From: Caulobacter endophyticus
GTDB lineage: Bacteria > Pseudomonadota > Alphaproteobacteria > Caulobacterales > Caulobacteraceae
DNA: 64,000 nucleotides
Assembly (NCBI RefSeq): GCF_029543245.1
Contig: NZ_JARQWV010000007.1
Span: 124,001 to 188,000, forward strand
Direction of reading: 5' to 3'
Shown here: piece after piece, positions 1 to 8,254 of the stretch
How the letters are laid out: every line of letters begins with the position of its first letter
Position numbering within the stretch: the first letter of the stretch is position 1
The notes under the pieces: generated by a model
The model's database searches: none
Told to the model about the DNA's origin: nothing
Seen by the model: only the letters and a program-made list of their open reading frames with translations
Translations under genes and position numbers: made by a program

Positions 1-32
1 CCTCGGACGACGCCAACAAGCCCAAGCCCTGA
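1..32 (+). CDS. C-terminal tail of an upstream gene, probably lptA
   Basis: Only the last nine codons and the TGA at 30-32 are inside the window. The residues read SDDANKPKP in frame 3 of the first bases. The stop lies 8 bases before the lptB ATG, so the two genes are almost certainly co-transcribed. In alphaproteobacteria the gene directly before lptB is usually lptA, the periplasmic LPS-bridge protein. That identity is inferred from context alone, because the tail has no diagnostic residues. Confidence 0.5.
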   Translation, partial: SDDANKPKP

Positions 33-40
33 GACCCCTG

Positions 41-802
41 ATGCAGTTCCACACCCTGGGCGGCGGCTCGACCGAAGACGGTCTCCATGTCGACGGCGTC
101 GGCAAGACCTTCGGCGACCGGCCGGTGGTCAAGAACGTCTCGCTGCGCCTCAAGCGCGGCGAGGTGGTCGGCCTCTTGGGCCCCAACGGCGCCGGCAAGA
201 CCACGACCTTCTACATGGTCACGGGCCTGATCGCCGCCGACTACGGCTCGATCTATCTCGACGGCGAGGACATCACGGCCCAGCCGATGTTCCAGCGCGC
301 CCGCCTGGGCGTCGGCTACCTGCCGCAGGAAGCCTCGATCTTCCGGGGCATGACGGTCGAGCAGAACGTCATGGCCGTGGTCGAGATGCGCCAGAAGAAC
401 CAGCGCGTGGCGCGCGAGACGGTCACCAACATCCTGGAAGAGCTGCGGATCACCCATATCCGCAAGTCGCCGGCCGTGGCCCTGTCGGGCGGCGAGCGTC
501 GCCGCGTCGAAATCGCCCGCGCCCTGGCCAGCGAGCCGTCGTTCATGCTGCTCGACGAGCCGTTCGCCGGTATCGACCCGCTGGCGATCTCCGACATCCG
601 CGAGGTGGTGAACTACCTCAAGAACCGCGGCATCGGCATCCTGATCACCGACCACAACGTCCGCGAGACGCTGGACATGGTCGATCGGGCCTCGATCATC
701 GCCGCCGGCGAAGTGCTGTTCGAGGGCTCTCCGAAGGAGATCGTCGACAACCCCGAGGTGCGCCGGGTTTACCTGGGCGACAGCTTCGCCGACCGCTCTT
801 AA
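41..802 (+). CDS. lptB: LptB, ATPase of the LPS export ABC transporter
   Basis: This 253-residue ABC ATPase powers LptFG extraction of lipopolysaccharide from the inner membrane. It shows Walker A GPNGAGKTT near residue 48, a Q-loop (YLPQEASIF), the ABC signature LSGGERRRVEIARAL and Walker B FMLLDEPFAGIDP followed by the switch His in ITDHNVRET. The GGERRR signature and DEPFAGIDP are typical of LptB. Length matches the family (about 240) plus roughly 12 extra N-terminal residues, so a later start is possible. It sits just after a probable lptA tail and is followed by an intrinsic terminator that separates it from rpoN. Confidence 0.95.
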   Translation: MQFHTLGGGSTEDGLHVDGVGKTFGDRPVVKNVSLRLKRGEVVGLLGPNGAGKTTTFYMVTGLIAADYGSIYLDGEDITAQPMFQRARLGVGYLPQEASIFRGMTVEQNVMAVVEMRQKNQRVARETVTNILEELRITHIRKSPAVALSGGERRRVEIARALASEPSFMLLDEPFAGIDPLAISDIREVVNYLKNRGIGILITDHNVRETLDMVDRASIIAAGEVLFEGSPKEIVDNPEVRRVYLGDSFADRS

Positions 803-850
803 ACGGTTCGGACACGATTGAGGCGCGGCGAGCGGCCGCGTCGACCTCGG

Positions 851-886
851 AAAAGGCCTTGCCCAGCAAGGCCTTTTTCTTTTTTC
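851..886 (+). terminator. Intrinsic terminator after lptB
   Basis: An 11-bp perfect stem (AAAAGGCCTTG at 851-861, CAAGGCCTTTT at 867-877) with a 5-base loop runs into a T-rich tail. It ends the lptB transcript, so rpoN must have its own promoter in the roughly 110 bases that follow. Confidence 0.9.
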
Positions 887-996
887 GCGGACGGATGGTC
901 GCACCGGCCCGATATTTGCAGGCGTTCGCGCCCCGTTAACCAGACTGCCCTTTCAATGGCGATCGTAACTTCCGTTCGATTTGCCAGGAGGGCGCG

Positions 997-2496
997 TTGG
1001 CGCTCAGCCCCAGACTCGATATCCGGCAGGGCCAGGGCCTTGTCATCACTCCGCAACTGCAGCAGGCGATCAAGCTGCTGCAGCTGTCGAACATCGAGCT
1101 GGAAGCCTTCGTCGAGGCCGAGCTCGAACGTAACCCGCTGCTGCAGCGTGACGACAGCGACCGCGAGGTCGAGCGCGACGGCGAGCCCGAGCGCGCCGTC
1201 GAGAACCTGGGCATGGAGAACGTCTCCGACGCCTCGGCCAACCGCGAGATGGACACGCCCGGCGACGACGTCTCGCCCGGCGAGCGCGCCACCGGCGACG
1301 GCGAGGGCTTCGGCGCCGAGCATGCCGGCGGCCAGATCGACTGGTCGCGCGCCGGCGGCGGCGGCGGCTTCGAGGGCGACGACAATTTCGAAGGCGCCCT
1401 GAACCGTCCGCAGACCCTGTCCGAGCACCTGAACGGCCAACTGCTTCTGGCCGGCCTGTCGCCCGCCGACGAGGCCATCGCCGCCATCCTGATCGACGCC
1501 GTCGACGCCGCCGGCTACCTGCGCGCCGATCTGTGGGAGATCGCCGAGCGGCTGGGCTGCGGGTTCGACCGCGTCGAGGCCGTGCTGAAGGTCGTCCAGG
1601 GCTTCGAGCCCTGCGGCGTGGCCGCCCGCGACGTGCGCGAGTGCCTGGAGCTGCAACTGCGGGACGCCAACCGCTACGACCCGGCCATCGCCGCCCTGCT
1701 CGACAATCTCGACCTCCTGGCCCGCCGCGACCTGGCCGCCCTGCGCAGGATCTGCGGCGTCGACGACGAGGACCTGCGCGAGATGATCGCCGAGGTCCGC
1801 GGCCTGACGCCTCGTCCGGGCGCGGCCTTCCACAGCGACCCGCCCCAGACCCTGGTGCCCGACGTGCACGTGCGCGAAGGCCTGGGCGGCCTGTGGCACG
1901 TGGAGCTGAACACCGACACCCTGCCGCGCGTGCTGGTCGACCAGCGCTACCACGCCCGCGTCTCCAAGGGCGCGCGCAGCGACCAGGAAAAGACCTTCGT
2001 CTCCGACAGCTTCGCCAGCGCCAACTGGCTGGTCAAAAGCCTCGACCAGCGGGCCAAGACCATCCTCAAGGTGGCCAGCGAGATCGTGCGCCAGCAGGAC
2101 GGCTTCCTGGCCTACGGCGTCGAGCACCTGCGCCCGCTGAACCTCAAGACCGTCGCCGACGCCATCGGCATGCACGAGAGCACGGTCAGCCGGGTCACCT
2201 CCAACAAGTACGTCGCCACCCCGCGCGGGGTGTTCGAGCTGAAGTTCTTCTTCACCTCGGCCATTCAGTCGTCGGAAGGCGGCGAGGCCCACTCGGCCGC
2301 CAGTGTCCGCCACAAGATCAAGGGCCTGGTCGACGCCGAGAAGACCGAAGCCGACGTCCATTCCGACGACCGCATCGTCGAGATCCTGAAAGCCGCCGGC
2401 GTCGACATCGCCCGCCGCACGGTCGCCAAGTACCGCGAGGCCATGCGCATTCCCTCGTCGGTCGAGCGCCGCCGCCTGATCAAGGAAGCCTGCTGA
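997..2496 (+). CDS. rpoN: RNA polymerase sigma-54 factor RpoN
   Basis: Sigma-54 directs polymerase to -24/-12 promoters and needs enhancer-binding ATPases. In Caulobacter it serves late flagellar and stalk genes. The 499-residue protein has a Gln/Leu-rich region I (TPQLQQAIKLLQLSNIELE near residue 20), an acidic Gly-rich region II (about 55-125), the core-binding domain, an HTH (ESTVSRVTSNKYV) and the RpoN box ARRTVAKYRE near the C-terminus. The start is a TTG at 997 with the good Shine-Dalgarno AGGAGGG five bases upstream. A GTTAAC motif lies near 937 in the promoter region. Confidence 0.96.
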   Translation: MALSPRLDIRQGQGLVITPQLQQAIKLLQLSNIELEAFVEAELERNPLLQRDDSDREVERDGEPERAVENLGMENVSDASANREMDTPGDDVSPGERATGDGEGFGAEHAGGQIDWSRAGGGGGFEGDDNFEGALNRPQTLSEHLNGQLLLAGLSPADEAIAAILIDAVDAAGYLRADLWEIAERLGCGFDRVEAVLKVVQGFEPCGVAARDVRECLELQLRDANRYDPAIAALLDNLDLLARRDLAALRRICGVDDEDLREMIAEVRGLTPRPGAAFHSDPPQTLVPDVHVREGLGGLWHVELNTDTLPRVLVDQRYHARVSKGARSDQEKTFVSDSFASANWLVKSLDQRAKTILKVASEIVRQQDGFLAYGVEHLRPLNLKTVADAIGMHESTVSRVTSNKYVATPRGVFELKFFFTSAIQSSEGGEAHSAASVRHKIKGLVDAEKTEADVHSDDRIVEILKAAGVDIARRTVAKYREAMRIPSSVERRRLIKEAC

Positions 2497-2618
2497 GGGG
2501 CGACCAGCGGGGGCTGCGACGCGAAGCCGCAGCCGTCCGGCCCCGCTTGCCGACGCTTTCCCTCAAGCGTTCGGCCCTGTTCCCGCGTTATAGGACGAGA
2601 GGGGGCACAGGACCGCGC

Positions 2619-3230
2619 ATGAGCCACGAGAAACTGTCCGACGTGATCGACGGGTTCGGCGACGACCCCCGTCCCGAACTGACCGTCGGCCAGATGCTGG
2701 AAGCCTTCGACAGCCGCGCCTTCGGGGCGACGCTGCTGGTGTTCGGCCTGCTCAACTGCCTGCCCCTGCCGCCCGGTTCGTCGACCATACTGTCGCTGCC
2801 CATCCTGCTGCTGGCGCCGCAGATCGCCTGGGGCGCCAGCGCGCCCTGGCTGCCCCGGAAGCTGGTGGAAAAACCCCTTAAGCGCGACGACCTAAGAGGG
2901 CTTTTCCGGCGCATCACGCCGATCCTGCGGCGGCTGGAGGTGGTGACCAGGCCGCGTCTGGGCTTCCTGTTCGCGGCAGGCGGCGAGCGCGTCATCGGCG
3001 TGGTCTGCACCTTGCTGGCCCTGGTGCTGGTGCTGCCGATTCCCCTTGGAAACCTTGCCCCAGGCGCGACCGTCGCCGTGCTGGCCCTGGCCCTGCTGCA
3101 GCGCGACGGCCTGCTGGCCCTGCTTGGCTACCTGATGGCGACCGCCAGCGCCGCGCTGCTGTTCCTCAGCGCCGGTGTCGTGACCGCCGCGGTCAAGAGG
3201 CTGATCGGGGTCTTTTCGGGACTCTTCTGA
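2619..3230 (+). CDS. ExoD-family membrane protein
   Basis: This 203-residue protein has the ExoD family layout. A short cytoplasmic N-terminus (LSDVIDGFGDDPRPELTVGQMLEAF) precedes hydrophobic segments containing LLNCLPLPPGSSTILSLPILLLAPQ, then a basic helix and three C-terminal membrane spans. ExoD was named for exopolysaccharide defects in Rhizobium, but its biochemical role is unknown. The ATG at 2619 was chosen because the coding signal and family similarity begin there, although the frame is open much further upstream inside rpoN. It lies between rpoN and hpf, outside their known functions. Confidence 0.8.
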   Translation: MSHEKLSDVIDGFGDDPRPELTVGQMLEAFDSRAFGATLLVFGLLNCLPLPPGSSTILSLPILLLAPQIAWGASAPWLPRKLVEKPLKRDDLRGLFRRITPILRRLEVVTRPRLGFLFAAGGERVIGVVCTLLALVLVLPIPLGNLAPGATVAVLALALLQRDGLLALLGYLMATASAALLFLSAGVVTAAVKRLIGVFSGLF

Positions 3231-3247
3231 GGCCCTTTTGCTCCCGC

Positions 3248-3278
3248 TTGACACCGCCCCCGGACCGGCGCGTTGATA
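3248..3278 (+). promoter_or_regulatory. Candidate promoter for hpf, possibly leaderless
   Basis: TTGACA at 3248-3253 matches a -35 element. TTGATA at 3273-3278 is a possible -10, although the 19-base spacer is long. A start of transcription about six bases downstream would fall at the hpf ATG (3283), and no Shine-Dalgarno precedes that ATG. This suggests a leaderless mRNA, but the promoter is inferred from motif alone. Confidence 0.35.
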
Positions 3279-3282
3279 GGGC

Positions 3283-3912
3283 ATGCAAGTCCAAATCTCC
3301 GGCAAGCATGTCGACGTTGGTGAGGCTCTGCGAGCGCGAGTCGCCGACGAAATCGCCCTGAGCATCGGCAAGTATTTCGACCGAGGCGGTGACGCCGATG
3401 TCGTGATCAGCAAGGAGGGCTACGCCTTCCGTGTCGATTGTTCGGTAAAGCTGGCTTCGGGCCAGCAGCTTCTGAGCCACGGCTCCGGCGGCGACGCCCA
3501 TATGGCGTTCGACCAGGCCCTGGCGAAGATCGAGACGCGCATAAGGCGCTACAAGCGTCGCCTCAAGAGTCATACCGAGGCGGCCGTCGCCAAGCAGGCC
3601 GAGAATGCGGCCTTCTACGTGCTGCGGGCCCCCGAGGACGAGCACGAGGACGAAGACTGGTCGATCGAGGAGGACCACCCCGCCGGCGCCCCGTCGGCCA
3701 TGGTGATCGCCGAGACCCAGGCCTCGCTGAAGACGATGACCGTTTCCATGGCTGTCATGGAACTGGACTTGACCGAGTCCCAGGCAATCGTGTTTAGGAA
3801 CGCCGCCCACGGCGGATTGTCGGTGGTCTACCGCCGGCCGGACGGAAATATCGGCTGGATCGACCCCGAGCGCACCAAGCCGCTGAACGGAAACGGCTCG
3901 ACCTTGAGCTAG
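3283..3912 (+). CDS. hpf: Long-form ribosome hibernation promoting factor HPF
   Basis: Long HPF binds the 30S decoding region and dimerises 70S ribosomes into inactive 100S particles during starvation. The 209-residue protein has the N-terminal RaiA/HPF fold (MQVQISGKHVDVGEALRARV, with the basic patch RRYKRRLKSH near residue 90), an acidic linker (EDEHEDEDWSIEEDH) and the C-terminal dimerisation domain (MELDLTESQAIVF, then NIGWIDPE). Its position between rpoN and ptsN is the conserved proteobacterial arrangement. Confidence 0.95.
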   Translation: MQVQISGKHVDVGEALRARVADEIALSIGKYFDRGGDADVVISKEGYAFRVDCSVKLASGQQLLSHGSGGDAHMAFDQALAKIETRIRRYKRRLKSHTEAAVAKQAENAAFYVLRAPEDEHEDEDWSIEEDHPAGAPSAMVIAETQASLKTMTVSMAVMELDLTESQAIVFRNAAHGGLSVVYRRPDGNIGWIDPERTKPLNGNGSTLS

Positions 3913-3923
3913 CTGGAGCCTAA

Positions 3924-3949
3924 GCGGTCCCGGCGCGTTTCGGGACCGC
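3924..3949 (+). other. Strong hairpin between hpf and ptsN
   Basis: GCGGTCCCG at 3924-3932 pairs perfectly with CGGGACCGC at 3941-3949. There is no T-run, so it is more likely an mRNA-stability or partial attenuation element than a full terminator. It could set hpf and ptsN to different expression levels within one operon. Confidence 0.5.
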
Positions 3950-3997
3950 GGCGGCCGAGCTTTCGGCGGCCGGCATAGAGCGAGCTAGTTGAAGTCC

Positions 3998-4465
3998 ATG
4001 ACTATCGGCGATCTTCTGGACCACGGGGCGGTGACCCTGCGCGTCAGCGCCAAGGACAAGCGCCAGGTTCTCGGCGTCATCGCCGACTTCGCCGGCCGCG
4101 TGCTCGGCTTTGATTCCGACATCGCCCTCGACGGCCTGATCGAGCGCGAGGCGGCCGGTTCGACCGGCGTCGGCCAGGGCGTCGCCTTGCCGCACGCCCG
4201 CGTGCCGGGCCTGGACCGCGTGCGGGCCGTGTTCGTGCGTCTGGAGACCCCCGTCGCCTTCGACGCGCTGGACGACAAGCCGGTCGACCTGTTCCTGGCG
4301 CTGTTCGCCCCGCCCGAGGCCAATACTCAGCACCTGCGGGCCCTGGCCCGCGTCTCGCGCATGCTGCGCCAGCCCGAACTGCGCGAGCAACTGCGCCAGG
4401 CCCGCTCGGCCGACGCCGTGCACGTGCTGCTGGCCCGCGAAACCGCGACCCCGACGGCGGCCTGA
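3998..4465 (+). CDS. ptsN: Nitrogen PTS protein EIIA-Ntr (PtsN)
   Basis: PtsN is the terminal phosphoacceptor of the regulatory PTS-Ntr chain (PtsP, NPr, EIIA-Ntr) and transports no sugar. The roughly 155-residue PTS EIIA type-2 domain carries the phosphorylated His in GQGVALPHARV (about residue 66). An in-frame TTG at 3989 would add three residues. The ATG at 3998 is preferred because family members begin at the equivalent of MTIGDLLD, but neither start has a strong Shine-Dalgarno. It is the last gene of the rpoN-hpf-ptsN block and converges on the next gene with four bases between stops. Confidence 0.92.
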   Translation: MTIGDLLDHGAVTLRVSAKDKRQVLGVIADFAGRVLGFDSDIALDGLIEREAAGSTGVGQGVALPHARVPGLDRVRAVFVRLETPVAFDALDDKPVDLFLALFAPPEANTQHLRALARVSRMLRQPELREQLRQARSADAVHVLLARETATPTAA

Positions 4466-4469
4466 GGCC

Positions 4470-5012
4470 CTACATCACCTCGATCTTGTAGCTGCACCCG
4501 GCCAGCGTCTTGCCCGGGTGCGTGGTCACGGTCGAGACGTTCAGCGTGATCCGCGTCTGCGTGGTCAGGCCGTCCGCGGTCTCCGTCTTTTCGGCGATGA
4601 CCCGCTCGCCCATGAACTTGGCCGGCACGTCGATCGCCGGCTCGATTTTGAGCTGGGCGGCCAGCGGATGCGGGTCAGCTTCGTCGAGCACCGCCATCGG
4701 TCCCGAACTGTTGAAGGCGATCAGGCTGGTGGTTCGTCCGAACACCTCGATCGGCCGGGCCAGGCGATACTGCTTGAGCATGAAGTTAGGCGACTTCACC
4801 TCGGTCAGGCCGAAGTGCTTGCGGGCGTCGGCCCCCTCGGTCCCCGCGAGCCAGAAGGCGACCGTGTTGTAGGTCGGTACGTCATAGGTCTCGCAGGCGA
4901 TCAGCTTGGCCAGGTCCACGGTCTTGGGATCGATCTCGTCGTCCTGGGCCAGGGCGGGGCCGGCGCTGGTCAAGGCAAGGGCCAGTCCGCCGACGATCAG
5001 CGTCTTGATCAT
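4470..5012 (-). CDS. Secreted hypothetical protein
   Basis: This 180-residue protein begins with a clear signal peptide (MIKTLIVGGLALALTSAGPALAQ), so it is probably periplasmic. The mature part has two cysteines (ACETYD and AGCSYK) that could form a disulfide. I recognise no family. The ATG at 5012 is preferred over an upstream in-frame codon because AGGAGC lies at the right distance and the signal peptide starts there. It is followed on the same strand, further upstream, by the hotdog-fold gene. Confidence 0.75.
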   Translation of the reverse strand: MIKTLIVGGLALALTSAGPALAQDDEIDPKTVDLAKLIACETYDVPTYNTVAFWLAGTEGADARKHFGLTEVKSPNFMLKQYRLARPIEVFGRTTSLIAFNSSGPMAVLDEADPHPLAAQLKIEPAIDVPAKFMGERVIAEKTETADGLTTQTRITLNVSTVTTHPGKTLAGCSYKIEVM

Positions 5013-5046
5013 GGGTACGCTCCTACTTGTGGGGGCCAAGACCGCC

Positions 5047-5517
5047 TCAGCGGGCGAAGATGCTCCGCGTCAGGCACGAGAAGACCAGCCGCCCGGCTTC
5101 GTCGAGCAGATCCTGCTGGGCGATGACGATGCCCTTGCCCTCGCCGACCGGATCCTTGCCCATCACCGTCATGCGGCCGCGCAGCAGTTCGCCGGCCGGC
5201 GGGTTGCGCAGCCAGCGCAGCGCGTCGACGCCCACGCGCTTGGTCTGCGGCCAGTCGGCGCTGGCCTCGCTGTCGAGGCGCGTCCAGATCGCGAAGACCA
5301 TGGCGTCGGGCGCGCCCAGCGACGGGTCCCAGCCGGGCTGAAAGGCGGCGATGAAGGCGTCCAGCGCCTTGTCGTCCACCACCGTCGCGCCCAGGGTCAC
5401 CACCTGACCGATCTGGATGTCGTCGAACGAAGCCGGCACGCGCAATCTCCCGTCGAAGCAGATGAGCGACCTGACCACGGCGCCTTGAAGGTTGTCGAGA
5501 GCGCGCGCACGGGCCAT
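5047..5517 (-). CDS. MaoC-like / hotdog-fold protein
   Basis: The 156-residue product contains VPASFDDIQIGQVVTLGATVVDDKALDAFIAAF, the start of a MaoC-type dehydratase or thioesterase-like hotdog domain, and ends in the hotdog strands (GELLRGRMTVMG, LVFSCLTRSIFAR). The ATG at 5517 adds about 28 residues before the conserved fold, so an internal GTG near the VPASF residues is also plausible. The substrate cannot be predicted. The gene is divergent from scsB with only 33 bases between the annotated starts, so their promoters would overlap if this start is right. Confidence 0.7.
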   Translation of the reverse strand: MARARALDNLQGAVVRSLICFDGRLRVPASFDDIQIGQVVTLGATVVDDKALDAFIAAFQPGWDPSLGAPDAMVFAIWTRLDSEASADWPQTKRVGVDALRWLRNPPAGELLRGRMTVMGKDPVGEGKGIVIAQQDLLDEAGRLVFSCLTRSIFAR

Positions 5518-5550
5518 GTGTCTTCGCGGAGTTTCTTTGCAAGGTCGCCG

Positions 5551-7746
5551 ATGCTGTTGCGCAGGTTGTTCGCCGCCGTCCTGGCCCCGCTGGCCGTTCT
5601 CGCCGCCGTCGCGTCGCCCGCGCACGCCGAGGTGGTCAAGACCGGCCACATCGAGGTCGAGCTGGTTTCCCAGGAAGCCGCCGCCGTGCCCGGCTCGACG
5701 GTGTTCGTGGCCCTGCGCCAGAAGATCCAGCCGCACTGGCACACCTACTGGCGCAATCCCGGCGACGCCGGCGACGCCACCAAGATCGTCTGGACCCTGC
5801 CCGCGGGCTGGACGGCCGGCGACATCGTCTGGCCGACGCCCGAGCGCGTGCGCGTGGGCCCGCTGCAGGACTACGCCTACAGCGGCGAGGTGCTGCTGCC
5901 CGTGCCGATCACCGTGCCGGCCTCGGCCAAGCCCGGCCAGACCGTCACCTTGCAGGCCGCCGCCGCCTTCCTGGTCTGCGAAGAGATCTGCGTGCCCGAG
6001 GACGCGGTGGTGACCCTGTCGCTGCCCGTCGTCGCGGGCCCCGCCAAGCCCGACCCCAAGTGGGGCGAGACGGTCGGGAAGGTGCTGGCCGCCGCCCCCA
6101 AGCCCGCCGGCCTGAAGGCGACGTGGAAGAAGGATGGCGAGACCCTGAAACTGTCGGTCACCGGCGCGGCCCTGAAGGGCGCCGATTTCGCCGACGCCTA
6201 TTTCTTCCCCTATTCGGGCAAGGCCATTGACCACGCCGCGCCCCAGGCGATCGAGCGCGGGGCGGAAGGCCTGACCCTGTCGCTGACCGCCGGCTTCGAC
6301 TTCGGGCCGGAGGCGACCGAGGCCCCGACCGAGCTGTCGGGCGTGCTGGCGCTGAAGGGCGGCTCCTACGAGATCACCGCCACGCCCGGCGAGACGCCCG
6401 CAGGCTCTGTAGGGCTAGGCTCTCTGCCCGCGGCCGGCGCCGGTTCGACCGGCGGTTCGCAAGCGCCCGGCGGCGGTGACGCCGCCGCCTCCGGCCTGGC
6501 CGGCGGCTTGCCGGTGGCCCTGCTGTTCGCCTTTCTCGGCGGCCTGATCCTCAACCTGATGCCGTGCGTCTTCCCGGTGCTGTCGATGAAGGCCGCCAGC
6601 CTGGCCGCCCACGCCCACGACGCCGGCAAGACCCGCGCCCAGGGCCTGGCGTTCCTGGCCGGCGTCGTCGCCACCTTCATCGCCCTGGCCGGCCTGCTGA
6701 TCGCCGTGCGCGCCGGCGGCGAGGCCGTGGGCTGGGGCTTCCAGCTGCAATCCCCGGCGGTGGTCGCCGTGCTGGCGCTGCTGATGCTGCTGGTGGCCCT
6801 GAACCTGTCAGGCGTGTTCGAGGTCGGCGCGGCTGTCCAGGGCGCGGCGGGCGGCGTCTCGGCCGGCTCGGGCCTGGCCGGCGCCTTCCTGACCGGGGCG
6901 CTGGCGGTGATCGTCGCCGCCCCCTGCACCGCGCCGTTCATGGCCGGCGCGCTCGGCTTTGCTTTGACCCAGCCGCCGGCCTTCGCCCTGCTGGTGTTCC
7001 TGGCCCTGGCGTTCGGCTTCGCCGCGCCGTTCGTGATCCTGGCCTTCGCGCCGGGCCTGCTGAAGAAGCTGCCCAGGCCGGGCGCCTGGATGGATGTGCT
7101 CAAGCACGCCCTGGCCTTCCCGATGTACGGCGCGGCCGCCTGGCTGGTCTGGGTGTTCAGCCAGCAGGCCGGCGGCGTCGCCCTGGCCCTGCTGCTGGCC
7201 GCCGCCGTCCTGGTGGCCTTCGCCGCCTGGGCCTACGGCCTGGGCGAGACCCGCCGGTTCGCCGGCAAGACCCCGCTGGTCGCCTTCGGTTTCGCCCTTG
7301 TCGGTCTGGCCGGCGGCGTCGCCCTGACCGTCGGCGCCCTGAAGGCCCCGGTTCCCGCCGCTGGTCCGCAGACCGCCGAAGTCGCGGGTCCCGGCCTCGT
7401 CGCCGAGCCCTGGAGCCCCGAGCGCGTCGCCGCCCTGCAAGCCGAGGGCAAGGTGGTGATGGTCGACTTCACGGCCGATTGGTGCGTGACCTGCAAGGTC
7501 AACGAGAAGACGGCCCTGGCCGGTCCGCGCCTGGCCGATGCCTTCAAGGCCCAGAACGCCGTCCTGCTGAAGGCCGACTGGACCAAGCGCGACGCGACCA
7601 TCGCCGCGGCCCTCGCCGAGCACGGCCGCGCGGGCGTGCCGCTCTATCTCGTCTATCCCAAGGGCGCCGGCGCGCCGGTCATCCTGCCCCAGCTGCTGAC
7701 CGAGGGCCTGGTGATCGAGGCGGTGGAAAAGGCGGCCGAGGGCTAG
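5551..7746 (+). CDS. scsB: ScsB/DsbD-type membrane thiol-disulfide reductase
   Basis: The 731-residue protein carries electrons from cytoplasmic thioredoxin across the inner membrane to periplasmic thiol proteins. After a signal peptide (MLLRRLFAAVLAPLAVLAAVASPAHA) comes a large N-terminal periplasmic domain with a Cys pair (LVCEEICVPE, about residue 145). A CcdA/DsbD-like transmembrane domain follows with Cys in NLMPCVFPVLSMK and AAPCTAPFMAGALG, then a C-terminal thioredoxin domain with the CxxC motif DWCVTCK. The long N-terminal domain is typical of ScsB rather than E. coli DsbD. The frame is open far upstream, but the signal peptide fixes the start at 5551. A probable substrate lies about 1.4 kb downstream. 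Confidence 0.88.
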   Translation: MLLRRLFAAVLAPLAVLAAVASPAHAEVVKTGHIEVELVSQEAAAVPGSTVFVALRQKIQPHWHTYWRNPGDAGDATKIVWTLPAGWTAGDIVWPTPERVRVGPLQDYAYSGEVLLPVPITVPASAKPGQTVTLQAAAAFLVCEEICVPEDAVVTLSLPVVAGPAKPDPKWGETVGKVLAAAPKPAGLKATWKKDGETLKLSVTGAALKGADFADAYFFPYSGKAIDHAAPQAIERGAEGLTLSLTAGFDFGPEATEAPTELSGVLALKGGSYEITATPGETPAGSVGLGSLPAAGAGSTGGSQAPGGGDAAASGLAGGLPVALLFAFLGGLILNLMPCVFPVLSMKAASLAAHAHDAGKTRAQGLAFLAGVVATFIALAGLLIAVRAGGEAVGWGFQLQSPAVVAVLALLMLLVALNLSGVFEVGAAVQGAAGGVSAGSGLAGAFLTGALAVIVAAPCTAPFMAGALGFALTQPPAFALLVFLALAFGFAAPFVILAFAPGLLKKLPRPGAWMDVLKHALAFPMYGAAAWLVWVFSQQAGGVALALLLAAAVLVAFAAWAYGLGETRRFAGKTPLVAFGFALVGLAGGVALTVGALKAPVPAAGPQTAEVAGPGLVAEPWSPERVAALQAEGKVVMVDFTADWCVTCKVNEKTALAGPRLADAFKAQNAVLLKADWTKRDATIAAALAEHGRAGVPLYLVYPKGAGAPVILPQLLTEGLVIEAVEKAAEG

Positions 7747-8195
7747 CGGCCTTTGGCCGCCCTCCGAAGGGCCCATGGAATGCGCGCGTAGGCCAGCAGC
7801 ATGTTGACGCCATAGAGCCAGACGAACACCATCACGACGTTCATGAGGCCCTGGCGTTCGGCGTTGATCATCAGCACGGCCAACACCGGCATGAGCACGC
7901 CGAAGACCGCGAGCAGCATCTGAAGCACGCGGCTGCGCATGCGATAGCGTAGCAAGCGACCCTCAAGCCCGCGCTCGACCCAGAAGCGCCCGCGATCAAA
8001 GAGCGTCATGCTCTGCCAGTTGCCGCCGCCCCGATCCAGGAACGCCGTCTCGAAGGCCGTGATGTCGGGCGCGGGCCGCGTCGGTCGTTTCTGCTGTCGT
8101 TCCAGCAGGGCCGTGACCCTGTCGATCACCGCCTCGTTCGAGATGGTCGGGTCGAGCGGGATCGAACCCCGCAAGGTCCACAGGAAGTCGAGCAT
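7743..8195 (-). CDS. Hypothetical membrane protein, two spans
   Basis: This 150-residue protein has a soluble N-terminal half (DPTISNEAVIDRVTALLERQ; FLDRGGGNWQSMTLFDRGRFWVERGL) and two C-terminal hydrophobic helices (MLLAVFGVLMPVLAVLMI and MNVVMVFVWLYGVNMLLAY) ending in a basic tail. I recognise no family. Its stop overlaps the last four bases of the convergent scsB gene. Codon use matches neighbouring genes. Confidence 0.7.
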   Translation of the reverse strand: MLDFLWTLRGSIPLDPTISNEAVIDRVTALLERQQKRPTRPAPDITAFETAFLDRGGGNWQSMTLFDRGRFWVERGLEGRLLRYRMRSRVLQMLLAVFGVLMPVLAVLMINAERQGLMNVVMVFVWLYGVNMLLAYARIPWALRRAAKGR

Positions 8196-8254
8196 GCCCT
8201 AGCCGTACGGCCTGTGGTCAAGCTCGGCAATGGGCGCGCGTGCGAAGGGGCGCC

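Noticed and set aside
799..2361. 520-codon minus-strand open frame opposite rpoN
   Set aside because: It is an antisense shadow. It overlaps the terminator and has repetitive Gly/Ala/Val/Gln composition with no domain.
4906..5550. In-frame upstream extension of scsB
   Set aside because: The extension runs through two minus-strand genes and would bury the scsB signal peptide, so the ATG at 5551 is used.
8148..8166. tRNA T-arm-like sequence (minus strand GCGGGGTTCGATCCCGC)
   Set aside because: It looks like a T stem-loop, but the T54 position does not align and no acceptor or anticodon arms surround it. It lies inside a coding frame (RGSIPLDP).
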